Shown piece after piece: positions 11,394-21,894 of a stretch of 64,000 bases of DNA. The translations under genes and the position numbers were made by a program. Each line of letters starts with the position of its first letter. Position 1 is the stretch's first letter. The DNA is from Chlamydomonas reinhardtii. Lineage: Eukaryota > Chlorophyta > Chlorophyceae > Chlamydomonadales > Chlamydomonadaceae. The DNA is taken from assembly GCF_000002595.2 (NCBI RefSeq), contig NC_057010.1:6005527-6069526 (forward strand), written 5' to 3'. A model generated the notes under the pieces. That model saw only the letters and a list, made by a program, of their open reading frames with translations. It was not told the DNA's origin and did no database searches.

Positions 11394-13781
11394 ATGCTGG
11401 CGAGCAGCAGCGGCACGCCAAGCTGGGGATCCCGGCGGGTTGTGGCGCCGTTCGGTGCGCCCGGCCGCTCCCCGTGCCAGCTGCGAGCCGCTAACAAGCC
11501 AATTCACGTCCTCGGGCATGATCCAGGGAGCTCGCTGGGTGCTCGCCGTGTCGCGGTCCAGCGCATACTGTGCTGGGCAACCGCCGCTGACGCAGATGGC
11601 GAGCCGATTTGGTAGGTTGACTTCTGCTTGTCGCATTTAAAAAGGGCACTTAAAGCCGAACACCTACGTTATCACCGCAGGGCGCGACAGCTTATCACGA
11701 GCGTCACGCAATCCTTAAAGGAGGCCAAAGCAGCCGCGGAAGCCGCGGCGAACGAGGCCAAAACGACCCGGGGCATGCTGCGCGGGGTGGTGGAGGCCGC
11801 AGCGCACAACGTCTACTCGCGGCTGGGCGTCAAGGGCGCCAGCACTGTCCTGCAGGGCATGGACGATGTGCTGCAGTTCGTGCTGCCCTGCAACATTATG
11901 CTCACGGCTCGGCAAGACTATGAGTTCTTTCGCGCCGTGCGGGCGGCCACCACGGCCACCATGCTGAACAAGGTACGGTCTGCGCCTAAGCCGGGCCATA
12001 GGGGTTTTGGCTGCAGCGCCACGGTCACGCGTGCCGCAGCTGTGACGCTTGCCGTGCTAAGGCCCTTTTCCAGGCCAAGCAGATGTGATTACTGTGCCGT
12101 ACTTGTACGGTGTCCTGTTTTGTGTAGGACACCGGCTTCCTCAACGCGGTCATCGTGCTGCTCAAGGCCGAGGGCATGGAGCAGGTCTGCCTGCGGGTAG
12201 CCTGCCGGGTAACGTGCCTGTATGTGTGCTCTTTGCACCGGCATATATATACTCTACATGGCCCGGATGTCGTCGCCGAGCCCGCTGGCCTTGGCGCGCG
12301 ACTCGGCTGCCTGTAGGCACCCCCGCACAGTGCGCAGGCCGTTGGACGCCGCCTCGATGCCAGTGCCATCATGTGCTGCAGGAGGCTGGAGAAGTCGAGG
12401 CGGTCCTCTACGGCGGCACTGGCATCGAGGCGGCGTCCAACGGCCTGCGCACTGTGCGGGGGTGCCTACAGGCAGCCGAGTCGCGCGCCAAGGCCAGCGG
12501 GCTTGGCGACGACATCCGGGCCATGTTCAAGTACGCCGGTGCAAAGAGCACACAGGCACGTTACCCTGCAGGCGCCTGGTGACGACTGGTGCCCCTGCTG
12601 GCTTTTTACCCTGGGGCTGACCAGACACTTGTTGCAAAAGGGACTCACGTATTGATGTGGCGTCACTGTCGCGGCTATCCTGTTGTTGCCCAAGCGGATC
12701 ATCGCAGGAGCGGGCGGCGCTGCTGGAGACGACGCTGTTCGTGCGCTGCGCGGCCGCAACGCTGCGCGGCTCCTGCACGGGCGTGCTGGAGGTGGACGTG
12801 GGTGGTGGCGTGGGCTTTGAGGTGGACCAGGGTGTGGGCGCACTGCGACTGTGCGCGGGCGAGACAAAGAACAGCCCTGAAGGTGCGTGCGTGTCTGCCC
12901 AAGCGAGTGCTCGATGGCATGGGTGCACATGTGATAGGTAGGAAGGACAAAGGATTCGGCCAGCACACAGCGTGTGTGTGTTAGTATTCGGCGGGATGCG
13001 GGCAAGAATTAGGCACAGCAGTCTTATGGGATTTTGTTATTTGCGTTCATTCGGCGTAGTGTGGAGCTCATTGCTAGCATGAACGTAGCTTGGGTGCTCT
13101 GTAAGTACCGTCTGTGCTTGCGGTCGCAGAGATGGATGATGCCGACGAGCAGCTGCAGACGTTGTTCCTGGTGGTGGCCTTCACGCTGGACAAGGTAGGT
13201 TGGGTCCGGGGATTTTGCGGGCGCCAGCACCGAATGGGCCGGTTGGGGGCGGGCGGGCAGGGCGTGGGCGGGCACGGTGGGGTGCGCGGGCGGGGTAGGG
13301 GCGGGCAGAGGGAGGGGGGCGGGGTGGGGGCGGGCGAGGTGGGGGCGGTGAGTGTGCATTGGATCGGACGCCATCTCGAGCACCGTGTACTTCAGGCGCT
13401 CCCCTACCGGGCTTCCACGATGTCGAAGACAGCCGATACAGTGCCGCGCTCCCTTTTCCGTGCCCTTCCCTTTCCCTTCCTGTCGGCATCCACTGCTGCA
13501 CGCGCTGCCGACGCCCTTCGGCTTGTTTGCAGGTGTTGGCGGCTGCGGTGGCGGCGCCGGCTGCGTCCAAGGCTCGGGCGGCGCTCGCGCAGCTGCCGCG
13601 CCGCTTCATCATGGACGGCTACTGCGTGTACGCGGGCAGGGCGTCGGAGCAGCAGCTGCAGCGGCGGAAGGCGGCAGCGGACCGCCGCACCGTGGTGGAC
13701 GGATTTGTGGTTGGCGGCGGCGGCCTGAAAAGCGCAGTGCTGCAGATGCACTTCGAGCGTGCGCACTACGAGAAGCTGTGA
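11394..13781 (+). CDS. Unrecognised seven-exon protein, 409 residues
   Basis: The model uses exons 11394-11611, 11681-11972, 12128-12184, 12382-12555, 12708-12882, 13130-13194 and 13533-13781, all phase-compatible. The start ATG at 11394 is the only one that fits the phase of intron 1, but exon 1 is compositionally ordinary and is the weakest part. Intron 4 begins with GC (CACAG/GCACGT) rather than GT. The N-terminal part of exon 2 is an Ala/Lys/Glu helix, probably coiled (SLKEAKAAAEAAANEAKTT). The C-terminal exon has alternating hydrophobic and charged residues and ends HFERAHYEKL. I recognise no family, no signal peptide and no membrane segment. Intron 3 carries an inverted copy of most of exon 4, described separately. 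That a gene is expressed here is likely; its function is unknown. Confidence 0.6.
12201..12573. repeat. Inverted repeat: intron copy of exon 4 facing the exon
   Basis: The left arm (about 12201-12367) lies wholly in intron 3. The right arm (about 12415-12573) covers most of exon 4 and its donor. They are reverse complements over about 160 bp with few differences, the clearest being a short TATA-containing patch at 12241-12256. The loop of about 47 nt holds the intron 3 acceptor. The transcript could fold into one long, nearly perfect hairpin. Confidence 0.9.
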
Positions 13782-15172
13782 GCGAGGTTTCGTGTAGGCA
13801 AAGTCGTAATGTTGTAGAGTAGGATGTACAGCCGCACGTAACTGTGGCCTGAATGCGGCCATGTACTACTCTAGCCGCAGTAGGCGGGCGGAGGCGCAAT
13901 ATTGAAGGCTGTGCGTATTGAAGGAGAGGGCCTTTGAACTGAGGGCTAGGCGACCCCAGTGGGCTACTGCGCCGGCTTTTTTGTGTGTGAATCCGAGTGT
14001 GAATCTTTCTCATGTACTCATGTACTTGCACGTATTTTAGATGCACCTAGTCACGTCCAGTGCTGCACTTGCATCGGATTCTGTACCGGGTCCATCGTGC
14101 AGCTTTGCGGCCTGCAGCTGCGTGACAGCTGCAAAATGCATTTACAGCGGTTTCCACAGGCACATAGCCAAACCAGGTGCCTATCTTGCATTGAAAACTG
14201 TCACTCGACAAATGCAAGAATGAGTTATCGTAGTCACAGAGTCGGAGTGCGCAAGGTAGGGGCTGCACGATTGCGCATTGCAGGTCACAGCGGCCATCAT
14301 AGATACCATCCAGTGGATGGCAGTTGACCCTGTGGCGTAGTTGTGTATGGTTGAATCCGAACACGTGTTCGCTTTGTTTGCCGTGTATTTGAGAGCACGA
14401 GACGTCAGCGACAGGCGTTTGAAATGCGTAGATGCGAATGCGAATGCGCGTGCAGGCGGCACTTTACATAGCGGCGCGCTCTAGGGCACGCAACGCCGTG
14501 TTTGCCATGTGCCTTTGTGGTAGATGTTTTCCCTGCAACCATTGACTTCGACTGTCCTGCATCGTACGTGTTACGCGCGAGAATAATGAAAAGGCAGTGC
14601 GGCAGCGCTGCCAGATACTGCCACCACCCGAGTGCAGATAAGCAAAACAGGAATTCAAGGCTGATGAGCATTATGTGTGAGCGCTGTGGGCGCATGTTTA
14701 GGTAAGGAATGAACGCAGCAGCGAGAGCACCCTTTGTGAAGCTGCGAAGTCATCGGTGACAAGGATGGGCTGGGGGTGTTGTGCTTGAGTGCTGTGCCGC
14801 TTTAGGGTGCTTGAGTGAGGCATGAAGTAGGACCAGCCATAGGAGGATGCGGCCTTGGAATGGAACAAAATGTTGACGTCACCGGCGGCGTTACACTAGA
14901 ACGCGTGCGCTTCAGATTATTGACCTTCAACTACTGCGGCAGTTTGGACACTCTACTACTACATACACAAGTATGGAAGAAAAGTTCCGTGCATCCATGC
15001 AGCCCGCAGATTCCCGTGAGCAAGGACTGGAAAGTGGAAACATTGGCGAAGGGTGAGGATACGGGCCCTGGACAGGATTGGCTCACCTCCGGCATTGGAT
15101 CAAACCACCAAAATGACATTCTGAAACACGCCTGCGAAGAGCCTCTGCAGGCCGCACAGCCCGTTAATGCAT
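13782..15172. other. Intergenic stretch, nothing recognised
   Basis: Base composition is more AT-rich than the genes on either side. Short open frames exist on both strands but none shows splice sites, a known motif or a codon pattern that convinces me. There is no TGTAA signal close after the stop at 13781. Confidence 0.4.
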
Positions 15173-16045
15173 GGCCCGGGCAGGGGGGGGGGGTACGAAC
15201 TAAACCTCCAGACCCCATGTCCCAAAACCTCCCGACCCCCCCTCCGGACCGACCGACCGACCCCCACCACCGTGCAACCCCTCAAAACCCCCTCAAAACC
15301 CTTTGGTTTTTAGCCAGGTCGGTGTCAATCGACTGCTCTCGGCGAGCTCTACAATTGTACACCTCCGGTTCAGCTGGAGGCACAACTTGACTGGCAGCCA
15401 TGCCACACATGTCCATGTGTCCATGGCCGACCACCGACCCTTCTGTCAGACTACCGGGGCGTGCGCTTAAGCTTACAATTGCGCTGTACATATGATGTTT
15501 GGGATTGTGTGCCGGAAGAGATTGGTCGGCTTTCTCCCGGGATCATGTGAAGAATCCCGGGATTCATGTCACGCTCGATGGCCGGCGGCAGCCTTGTCGC
15601 CATGACCCACACGAAGCCTTGGCCGTTACACGTTAGCATCAGATCGCATAGTCTCCATGACACCAGTGAGAGACGCTCGAGTGGGGCTCTACGCTACTAC
15701 AATGCCGATGTGGACGGACATGCGGCCGCTTTCCAGAGGCCAAACGTTCTGCAAATGCTTTAGTATGTGTATGCTAATGTGTGCTAGTACTTGTGCTAAT
15801 GGGAGCGTTTAGAGGGGCGTTTAGGGCGCAGAGACGAAATCTGGCAGTCCCACCCACATCCGCGTGACGAAACCTTGGGGACCCCCAACCCCGACGACCG
15901 ACCCTGAAGTTTGAGGGCCCATAACTTTGCAATTACTACCCTGATTGAAACTCTGAAAGTGGATTTGGAGTCCTCTCGTCAAGCTCTTTCGTTTTAGAAC
16001 ATGGGGCCTTTCCCAGTCGAAACTACCCCCCCCCCTGGCCCGGGC
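15173..16045. mobile_element. Non-autonomous DNA transposon with G-run inverted ends, 9-bp target duplication
   Basis: The element body is 15182-16036 (855 bp). The left end reads A, eleven G, then TA; the reverse complement of the right end reads A, ten G, then TA. At the same offset, about 31 bp in, both ends carry CCCCATGT followed by AAAAC, so the inverted repeats are imperfect but at least 46 bp long. Identical 9-bp copies of GGCCCGGGC flank it at 15173-15181 and 16037-16045. There is no coding frame worth naming, so it would need a transposase in trans. A 9-bp duplication is typical of Mutator-like elements; hAT elements give 8 bp. The superfamily is inference. Confidence 0.75.
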
Positions 16046-16983
16046 GTGTAACAACCAGCCGAGGTGCCCCTGCCCTCAACAAATAATGCCAGGACAATCT
16101 TCAGCCGACCCCAGTCTCGTTGCCGACTCCACACCGCTCACACTGTTAGACACACCTGCTGCGCATTGAGGCGCTTGGAGAAGCCCGTGAGAGGATCCTG
16201 GTGCCCGCCATCACGTCATGCCTTCCCTACGTCGTTCAATGGCCGTGACAATCAGGCCGCTAGCTGTCTGAGCTGTCTCCCGGCAAGGCCCGCACCATCG
16301 TGCCCCCGCTTGGCCAAGGAAGGCTCGCGGCGACATGGAGCGGCGCTGGGATTACTCCTGAGTCTGGTGCATATACACCGTGTGCCAAGTTTCCTGATTA
16401 TGAAAGGTACCAGAAATGGAGTCCCCAAACGTCGTAACCAAAATATGCGCCGCGCCTCTACCCGTATTCCGAGAGGTTGCACCTCAACCAGTCTCCGCAC
16501 GTCAAGACGCACTCCGTCACACTTTACCAGTTCACCATTGGTGTCAAGGTCATGACTCGTTGCCTCCCCCCCCCCCGGGTTGCCATCAACAGGCGTGCTC
16601 TGTGCGTGTGCTTTCATAAAGCAAATCTCTCTCTCTCTGCTTGTTGTCATCACTTGAGATCATACGAGAAGATGTAGCCTGTTGATTAGTGTTAACACAG
16701 GAATGAGACAGTCAAATGGCAAGATCATCTTTGGCCCCGGCAAGGCATGGGGCTCTTGCTGCTAAATTTATGGGTCAGGGATGCATGCACTGGCTTGCTC
16801 CGATCCGTGCCGGATGCCTGTGGGACCAGCAATACTGGTCCCCGGATCACTCAGCCTATAAACCATGTTCACTTCCAAAGCTACCCGAGACCGACACCCC
16901 TGACCACACCAAGTTGCACTTGTAACTTGCAACACTTTACTTGCGCCCCATCGAATCTCTCCATCCGCATCCCGTTGACGCCC
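16046..16983. other. Intergenic stretch, nothing recognised
   Basis: Contains a run of eleven C at about 16567 and a short CT repeat at 16627-16639. No gene model could be supported on either strand. Confidence 0.4.
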
Positions 16984-19315
16984 TCACGCACCTGCTTGTG
17001 CGGCGTCGCAGGCGCGGTAGTTGAGCGCGCGGCCGGTGGTGGTGCCGGTGAAGGCCAGGCTGACGCCGTGTGTGGGAATGGACACGTGGCCGGTGATGCT
17101 GGCCGCCGCCATGTACAGCGCACACACATGGTAGGTGCCCAGCAGCGGGGTCTGTGGTGGCATGATGAGCGGGTTGGCGGCCACGCAGCAGGTACAGTGA
17201 CACCAGTGAGCGAGCATGCAGAATGAGCGGATGTCAAGGTCACGTCGTCATGGCGCCGAGGTGCTGGGGTCGCGGGTGGTACTAGCATCCACACAGTTAC
17301 CCACACATACATGTACACCTATGTAGCATCGCGCACCCGCCCACACCCGTGCCCCAGAGCCCGCCCCTTCTACTTGATCCTGTGGCCCCCACCTAGATGA
17401 CATGAAGGCAACCACCACACCTGCCCAAGCCCCCGCACGTCTCTCCTGCTCGGCTCCCTGACACCTGTCTCTTCGACACGCACCACACATGCGCCGCATC
17501 AGCGCATTCCCGTCCCGCCCCTTGCCCCCACACCTCAAACTCCACGGTCTCCGGCCCACTCCGGGCGTTTGTCTTGGGCGTGGTGAGCCGGCCATACCCC
17601 GCCTCCGGACAGGCCGCACAGCCCTTCTGTACGAAGCTGATGGTCGTGCTCGCCGGGGGTGGCGGAGACACCACAATGTCTGCAGGGGTGCATGGGCGAT
17701 GGGTGCGCTGTGCGCGTGACCGCGCGTGTGCCACAGAGCGGGGACCGCCAGGGGCCACAGCAGCTTTCCGTACAATGTGGTGCAAGCCACGCACGTGCCC
17801 ACAAAGAGGGATTTAGCGTTCCGCATCCAGTCACCACAGAGTCCTATCCCACCACCGCTACTGGCACCTTCACGCCATCCGCTCGCGCCTGCCACCCACC
17901 CACACGCCGCCACTCACCCACGTCCCCGGTGAAGTTCCAGTCCAGTGAGAAGACCACCTTGAGCGTCGGAGGCAGCGCGGGCGGCGGCGGCGGGCTGGTC
18001 AGCAGCGACGGAATGTCGCGGTCGTTGCTGGTGCTAGGTGGGCTGCTGGTCGGGCTTGGGGATGCTGCACGCGGCGGAGGCGGGTGCAGACCACGCCGGC
18101 CGCCAGCAGTAGGTGACCGCTGCGAGGGCGGGTTTCGCCTGCTGGAGGGTTTGGGGTGCCCTGATCTGTCTACCTTCCATGCTTGCGTGTTGGGGTCCAC
18201 TTTGATGATGTTGCCCGCTACAAGGGCGAGGGGAAGGTGGAATGAAAACGGAAGGGTGTGAAGAGTGGCCCTGAGCAGGCCACTAGCAGCCCCACTCCCG
18301 CCTGCCCGCTTGCTTTGGTTAATGCGGTGTCTCGTCCGCTGTGCCACCTCTCCATGCAAATGCTAACGAACGTGTGATATCTATGCCAAGGGCCCCGTCT
18401 GGCAGCGCCGCGACATACGCGACCGCGCATGTGAACTCTGCTCAAGCTGACGAAGAGTTACAGAGCCTGAGCCGGCATATCAATGGCCAATGGCTCCCAT
18501 GGGTACTCCCAACAGCGTTATGATATTTTAGACCATGACGAGGCAGTAATGTGCAAGAGCACTTGAAGCGTTGCATGGATGCTAACTTCCTCAAGTCTCG
18601 CCTAGACAAGGCTCCAGGTTTACCTGTCATCTGTGCGAATGCTAGCGTCATTAATGCCATGAGATGAAGGCAATTGGATCCTCGCCCAAGCTGTGCCATG
18701 TTCGATTCGCTCTAGCAACGCGGGGCAGTTTGAAGCCAGCCTACTACAGCCTTCGGTTCCAAGTAATATGTGTGCCTGTATTCTACTGGATGCACCATGT
18801 TTGCAGAGGCCTGGTGGTTTTGCTCGCCGCCCACCCTTGCCACGCGGGGTACCCGGCACCTTCTTACCCATGCGCCTTCTTCCCCGCAGCCTCCCGTCCG
18901 CTCGTTTCTATGAACGCTGCCCCATGGGCGTACCCTTGTGCCTGTTTCCCAGGTCAATGCCTGAAGGCTATCAGTTCACTGTCAGCGCAGGGAGTAGCTC
19001 GCATGACAACGAGCAACCGGGCCGCCGGGCTAACTTCAAGTTCCGTCCAGGCGCAATTCCAGCCGCAATGCCGCCAACCTGCCCCTTACCCTGTCCCATG
19101 ACTCCCATCGCATCCAGTCCCAGCACACACGTTACTCCACTCGACCGCATGTAGTTCTTAGCACGCGCTATGCGGTTCTGCACTACGGCACACTCAGAAG
19201 CACGTCCCACCCACCCGCTGGGAACTCCACTTGCGTCCCAGGCCCCAGTATGCATCATGTCATTGATTGGCGCCTCGCACAGGTAGATGTACCCAAACGG
19301 GCCCATGCTACCGTA
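16984..19315 (-). CDS. Unrecognised Pro-rich, Cys-containing protein (5' end unresolved)
   Basis: Minus-strand exons that join in phase are 19315-19090, 18217-17918, 17843-17721, 17679-17534 and 17151-16984, about 320 residues. The first exon starts with YGSMGPFGYIYLCEAPIND. The second holds a Ser/Pro-rich linker with PPPPP runs. The rest carries pairs of Cys (LCGDWM, GTCVACTTLYG, GCAACPEAG) and ends NYRACDAAQAGA. Proline-rich linkers and repeated Cys suggest a secreted or wall protein, which is inference. The donor of the third exon (GTCACG) is weak. The last exon could instead splice at 16992, where GTGCGTGAG follows. The 5' exon must lie between 19316 and about 19800. An ATG at 19432 followed by a hydrophobic stretch is a candidate but was not proven. 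Confidence 0.5.
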
Positions 19316-19528
19316 CTGCAACGCTACTGCTCAGGGTGCTATTACTGTATCACGCTTTCGTCACTTGCATGCAGCGACCCAAAGCAGAACGTATGAATCC
19401 AATATGATCAGGGTCATCGGGACGTCGCGCATTGTGCCGCACCACGCGCCGCTCCGCAATGCACTTCTCCCGTCTCCAACTCACCCAACCATGTATAAGG
19501 CCACCCCCACCACTGTCGCACAAGCTGC

Positions 19529-19533
19529 TTACA
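19529..19533 (-). promoter_or_regulatory. TGTAA poly(A) signal
   Basis: TGTAA on the minus strand lies about 270 bp after the stop of the Mini-III gene. TGTAA is the usual volvocine poly(A) signal. Confidence 0.4.
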
Positions 19534-19804
19534 TACTGCAACGCAGCCGGCTCATTAACACGTCGCTGCCTACACAATCTCGAACACTTCCGTCACGGCC
19601 GCTTCCCGCCCGCCACCTTTAGCCCCCCCCGGTCCCTGCAACAATCTGCTTGGCAACGCAGCACTCTTTGTTGCGCAGTGCCCTCACACCTCTCGCTGCC
19701 ACGAGCCAACACCGCTCCTCCCGCCCGCCACTGCTACTGCCAGCTCCGTGCCAGCTCTCCGGGCCCCTGCTACTGCCCCTGCTCCATGCCCCTGTCAGCG
19801 CCTG

Positions 19805-21065
19805 CTACTGCCGCCCCTCCTCGCCGCCGTCCACCTGCTCCATGTGGGGCTCCAGGGCGGTCAGCAGCTGCTGCAGCCGGGGCGGGTCGGACAGGGACAG
19901 GTGGCCCAGCTGGAAGGGAGGAGGCAGAGGCAGAGGCGGGGAGAGAGGGGGAGGCGGGTGCTGTTGGTTTTGGTAGACTATCAAAGCGCCAGACCAAGCG
20001 GGGAGGGGGTAGGCAGGGAGAGCGGTCGCGGCAGGGAGAGGTCTTCAATGCGCGGATGGTAAATGATGCTCGACTGTTGCGTTTTGAGGCCATACTGTCA
20101 TTTTGACAACTGTCGATCCGTGTAACCCAGCAGATGCCACTCCGCATGAACTGCGGTACAGACCGACACCGGCACGGCCGCACACATGTCCCGCCCCGAA
20201 CGTACGGCGGCACCCACCACGGCCTCAAACGCGGTAGCCCGCCGGTACGCATCCTGTTGGCCTCCCGCTGAGGTGAACCGCCCGCGGAACTTGAGCCGCC
20301 CATCACCGGTCCCCGCGGCCGCCAGCCCTCGACCCCGGCCGCCTCGGCCGCCTCTCCGGCCCGGCCCCGCCCGGCCGCAAACGCCAGCGGCCCGGCCTCC
20401 TGCCGCCGCTTCCGTGCCGCCCCCAGGACCCCCTGCTCCATCTGGCCCTTCTCCTCCTCCTCCTACATTTCCGTCTGCTGCTGCTGAGTTTGGTGCTGCT
20501 ACTGCTGCCCCTGCTGCCGCTCCGCCTCCGGCGCCGCCTCCCTGCACGCGCTGCGACCAGCCCAGCAGCTCGGCCTCGGCAGGGCTGAGCTGCCAGCCCG
20601 AGGACAGCAGGCAGTCCAGGTAGGCGGACTGGTGGCAACAGGAGGGGGGCGGGTGGGGGGGTTGGGGCGAGAGGGGGGGGGTAACCGGGCGGCATGGATT
20701 AGACAGGGAGGGCAAGGAGGGGGCAGTTGGAGGCAGGCGTGCGCAGCGTTTACGGAGGATGCACGGGCTTGCCTGGGACTGCTCACCTGCCGGGCCGCGC
20801 TGGTGTGGCGCTCCGCGGCTCCTCGGTAGGAGGCAAACACCTTTGGAGGCGAGAGGTACTTGCAACGCACATGCAACTGGAGGAGGTAGGGAAGGGGATG
20901 GCGTGCGTCGGGCAGGGGAACAGAGGCCGCAGCCTAGGCCCCGGGCCGACGGCGGACACCGCCGGCGCTCCAAGCTATAATAACGGTGTTTTAAGGGCTT
21001 ACCGACCATACAGCATCGCCGAGGTAGGCCAGCTGCTGCGGCGTGTGAGCGGTCCGGAGCGCCAT
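19805..21065 (-). CDS. Mini-ribonuclease III family protein
   Basis: Four minus-strand exons (21065-21003, 20858-20787, 20628-20206, 19909-19805), all joined in phase 0, give 220 residues. The start MALRTAHTPQQLAYLGDAVW holds the RNase III signature with the metal-binding Asp17. YLSPPKVFASYRGAAERHTS follows, as in Mini-III proteins. The third exon has SAYLDCLLSSGWQLSPAEAE, a Gly/Ala-rich insert of roughly 60-80 residues, FRGRF (in place of the usual arginine-rich RGRN) and ATAFEAVVG with the second catalytic acid, Glu180. The last exon (LSLSDPPRLQQLLTALEPHM) supplies the usual final helix. Mini-III enzymes lack a dsRNA-binding domain and process rRNA precursors in bacteria and group II introns or rRNA in plastids. 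A plastid role here is inference, and the short N-terminus shows no clear transit peptide. Reading on past the exon 3 donor would stop at 20098 and lose the final helix. Confidence 0.8.
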
Positions 21066-21894
21066 TTCGAGTAAGCAGCTACACCTAAATATGTGTATGG
21101 GCAGCTGGTGATGTTTTGTTACATGCTACATATATCACACAACGGACCGCGGAAAGAAGCGAAATGGCGAAATAGGTTTTCGTCAAGTTTTGGTTGATGG
21201 CTGCTTCAACTAAATGTGGTTAACATAAATGTTTTTATAATCTTTACAACGCGTGCCGCTAAGGCCCTTAGCCCTGCCCAAGCCCGCATGGGCACCCGGG
21301 GCACTAACTCGTGTGCTCAGCAGTATACCCAAAGCACCACACGCCCCTCAAGGAGTTTTAGTGGGGCCACAACTCAGGACTCGAACCATGTACTTACTCA
21401 TGCTCATGCCAAAGCACCACGCAAGGACATCGTGCAGTATTTCCTCCTTCACCATGCAGAGCAGTGGCTCTGTCCCTTTCACCCCTGCACTCTCACACCC
21501 GCCCCGCAAGCTAAAAAAGCTCCATGTCCTAACGTTGACGGCGCTGCTGCAGCGCGCGCGGGCACAGTCTCACACTGCCGCACCAACACGGCAGACACCC
21601 TATCATCAGTGCTGCAATCACTGCGTTTATGCGTACCTCCCAGGCCCTTTGCAGGAGCCCCTAGCCTTGGCAACATTTTACGGTATCACACGTGGTCAGT
21701 GCACTCCAACCCACCCAACTCCACAACTTGTGTGTGCATGCCAGCCTGCCCACAACCTCATCCCTGCACCTGCTACGTCCTTTCAGCAGGCCTTCCTTCT
21801 CCTCCATAGTCACCGGTAGCGCCTTTGCTTTCCCGAAAATGCTCCTAATGCACGTCAACGCCCACGCTCCAGGCCCTCCCATGCCGCGCCTTGC
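21066..21894. other. Intergenic stretch, AT-richer
   Basis: Lies between the start of the Mini-III gene and the stop of the next minus-strand gene. TTACA at 21244-21248 is TGTAA on the minus strand and could serve that gene, though it is about 650 bp after its stop. No coding exon is supported. Confidence 0.4.

Noticed and set aside
15182-16036. hAT element with CAGGG ends
   Set aside because: The flanking 8-mers outside CAGGG do not match each other; only the 9-bp GGCCCGGGC outside A-G-run ends is duplicated exactly.
18693-19154. Plus-strand frame including GYQFTVSAGSSSHDNEQPG
   Set aside because: It overlaps the opposite-strand exon 19315-19090, which has matching splice phases on both sides; the plus frame has no supporting splice chain.
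20098-20205. Mini-III C-terminus read straight on to a stop at 20098
   Set aside because: A GTACGT donor at 20205 leads in phase to an exon (19909-19805) that supplies the expected final helix; the read-through tail does not.
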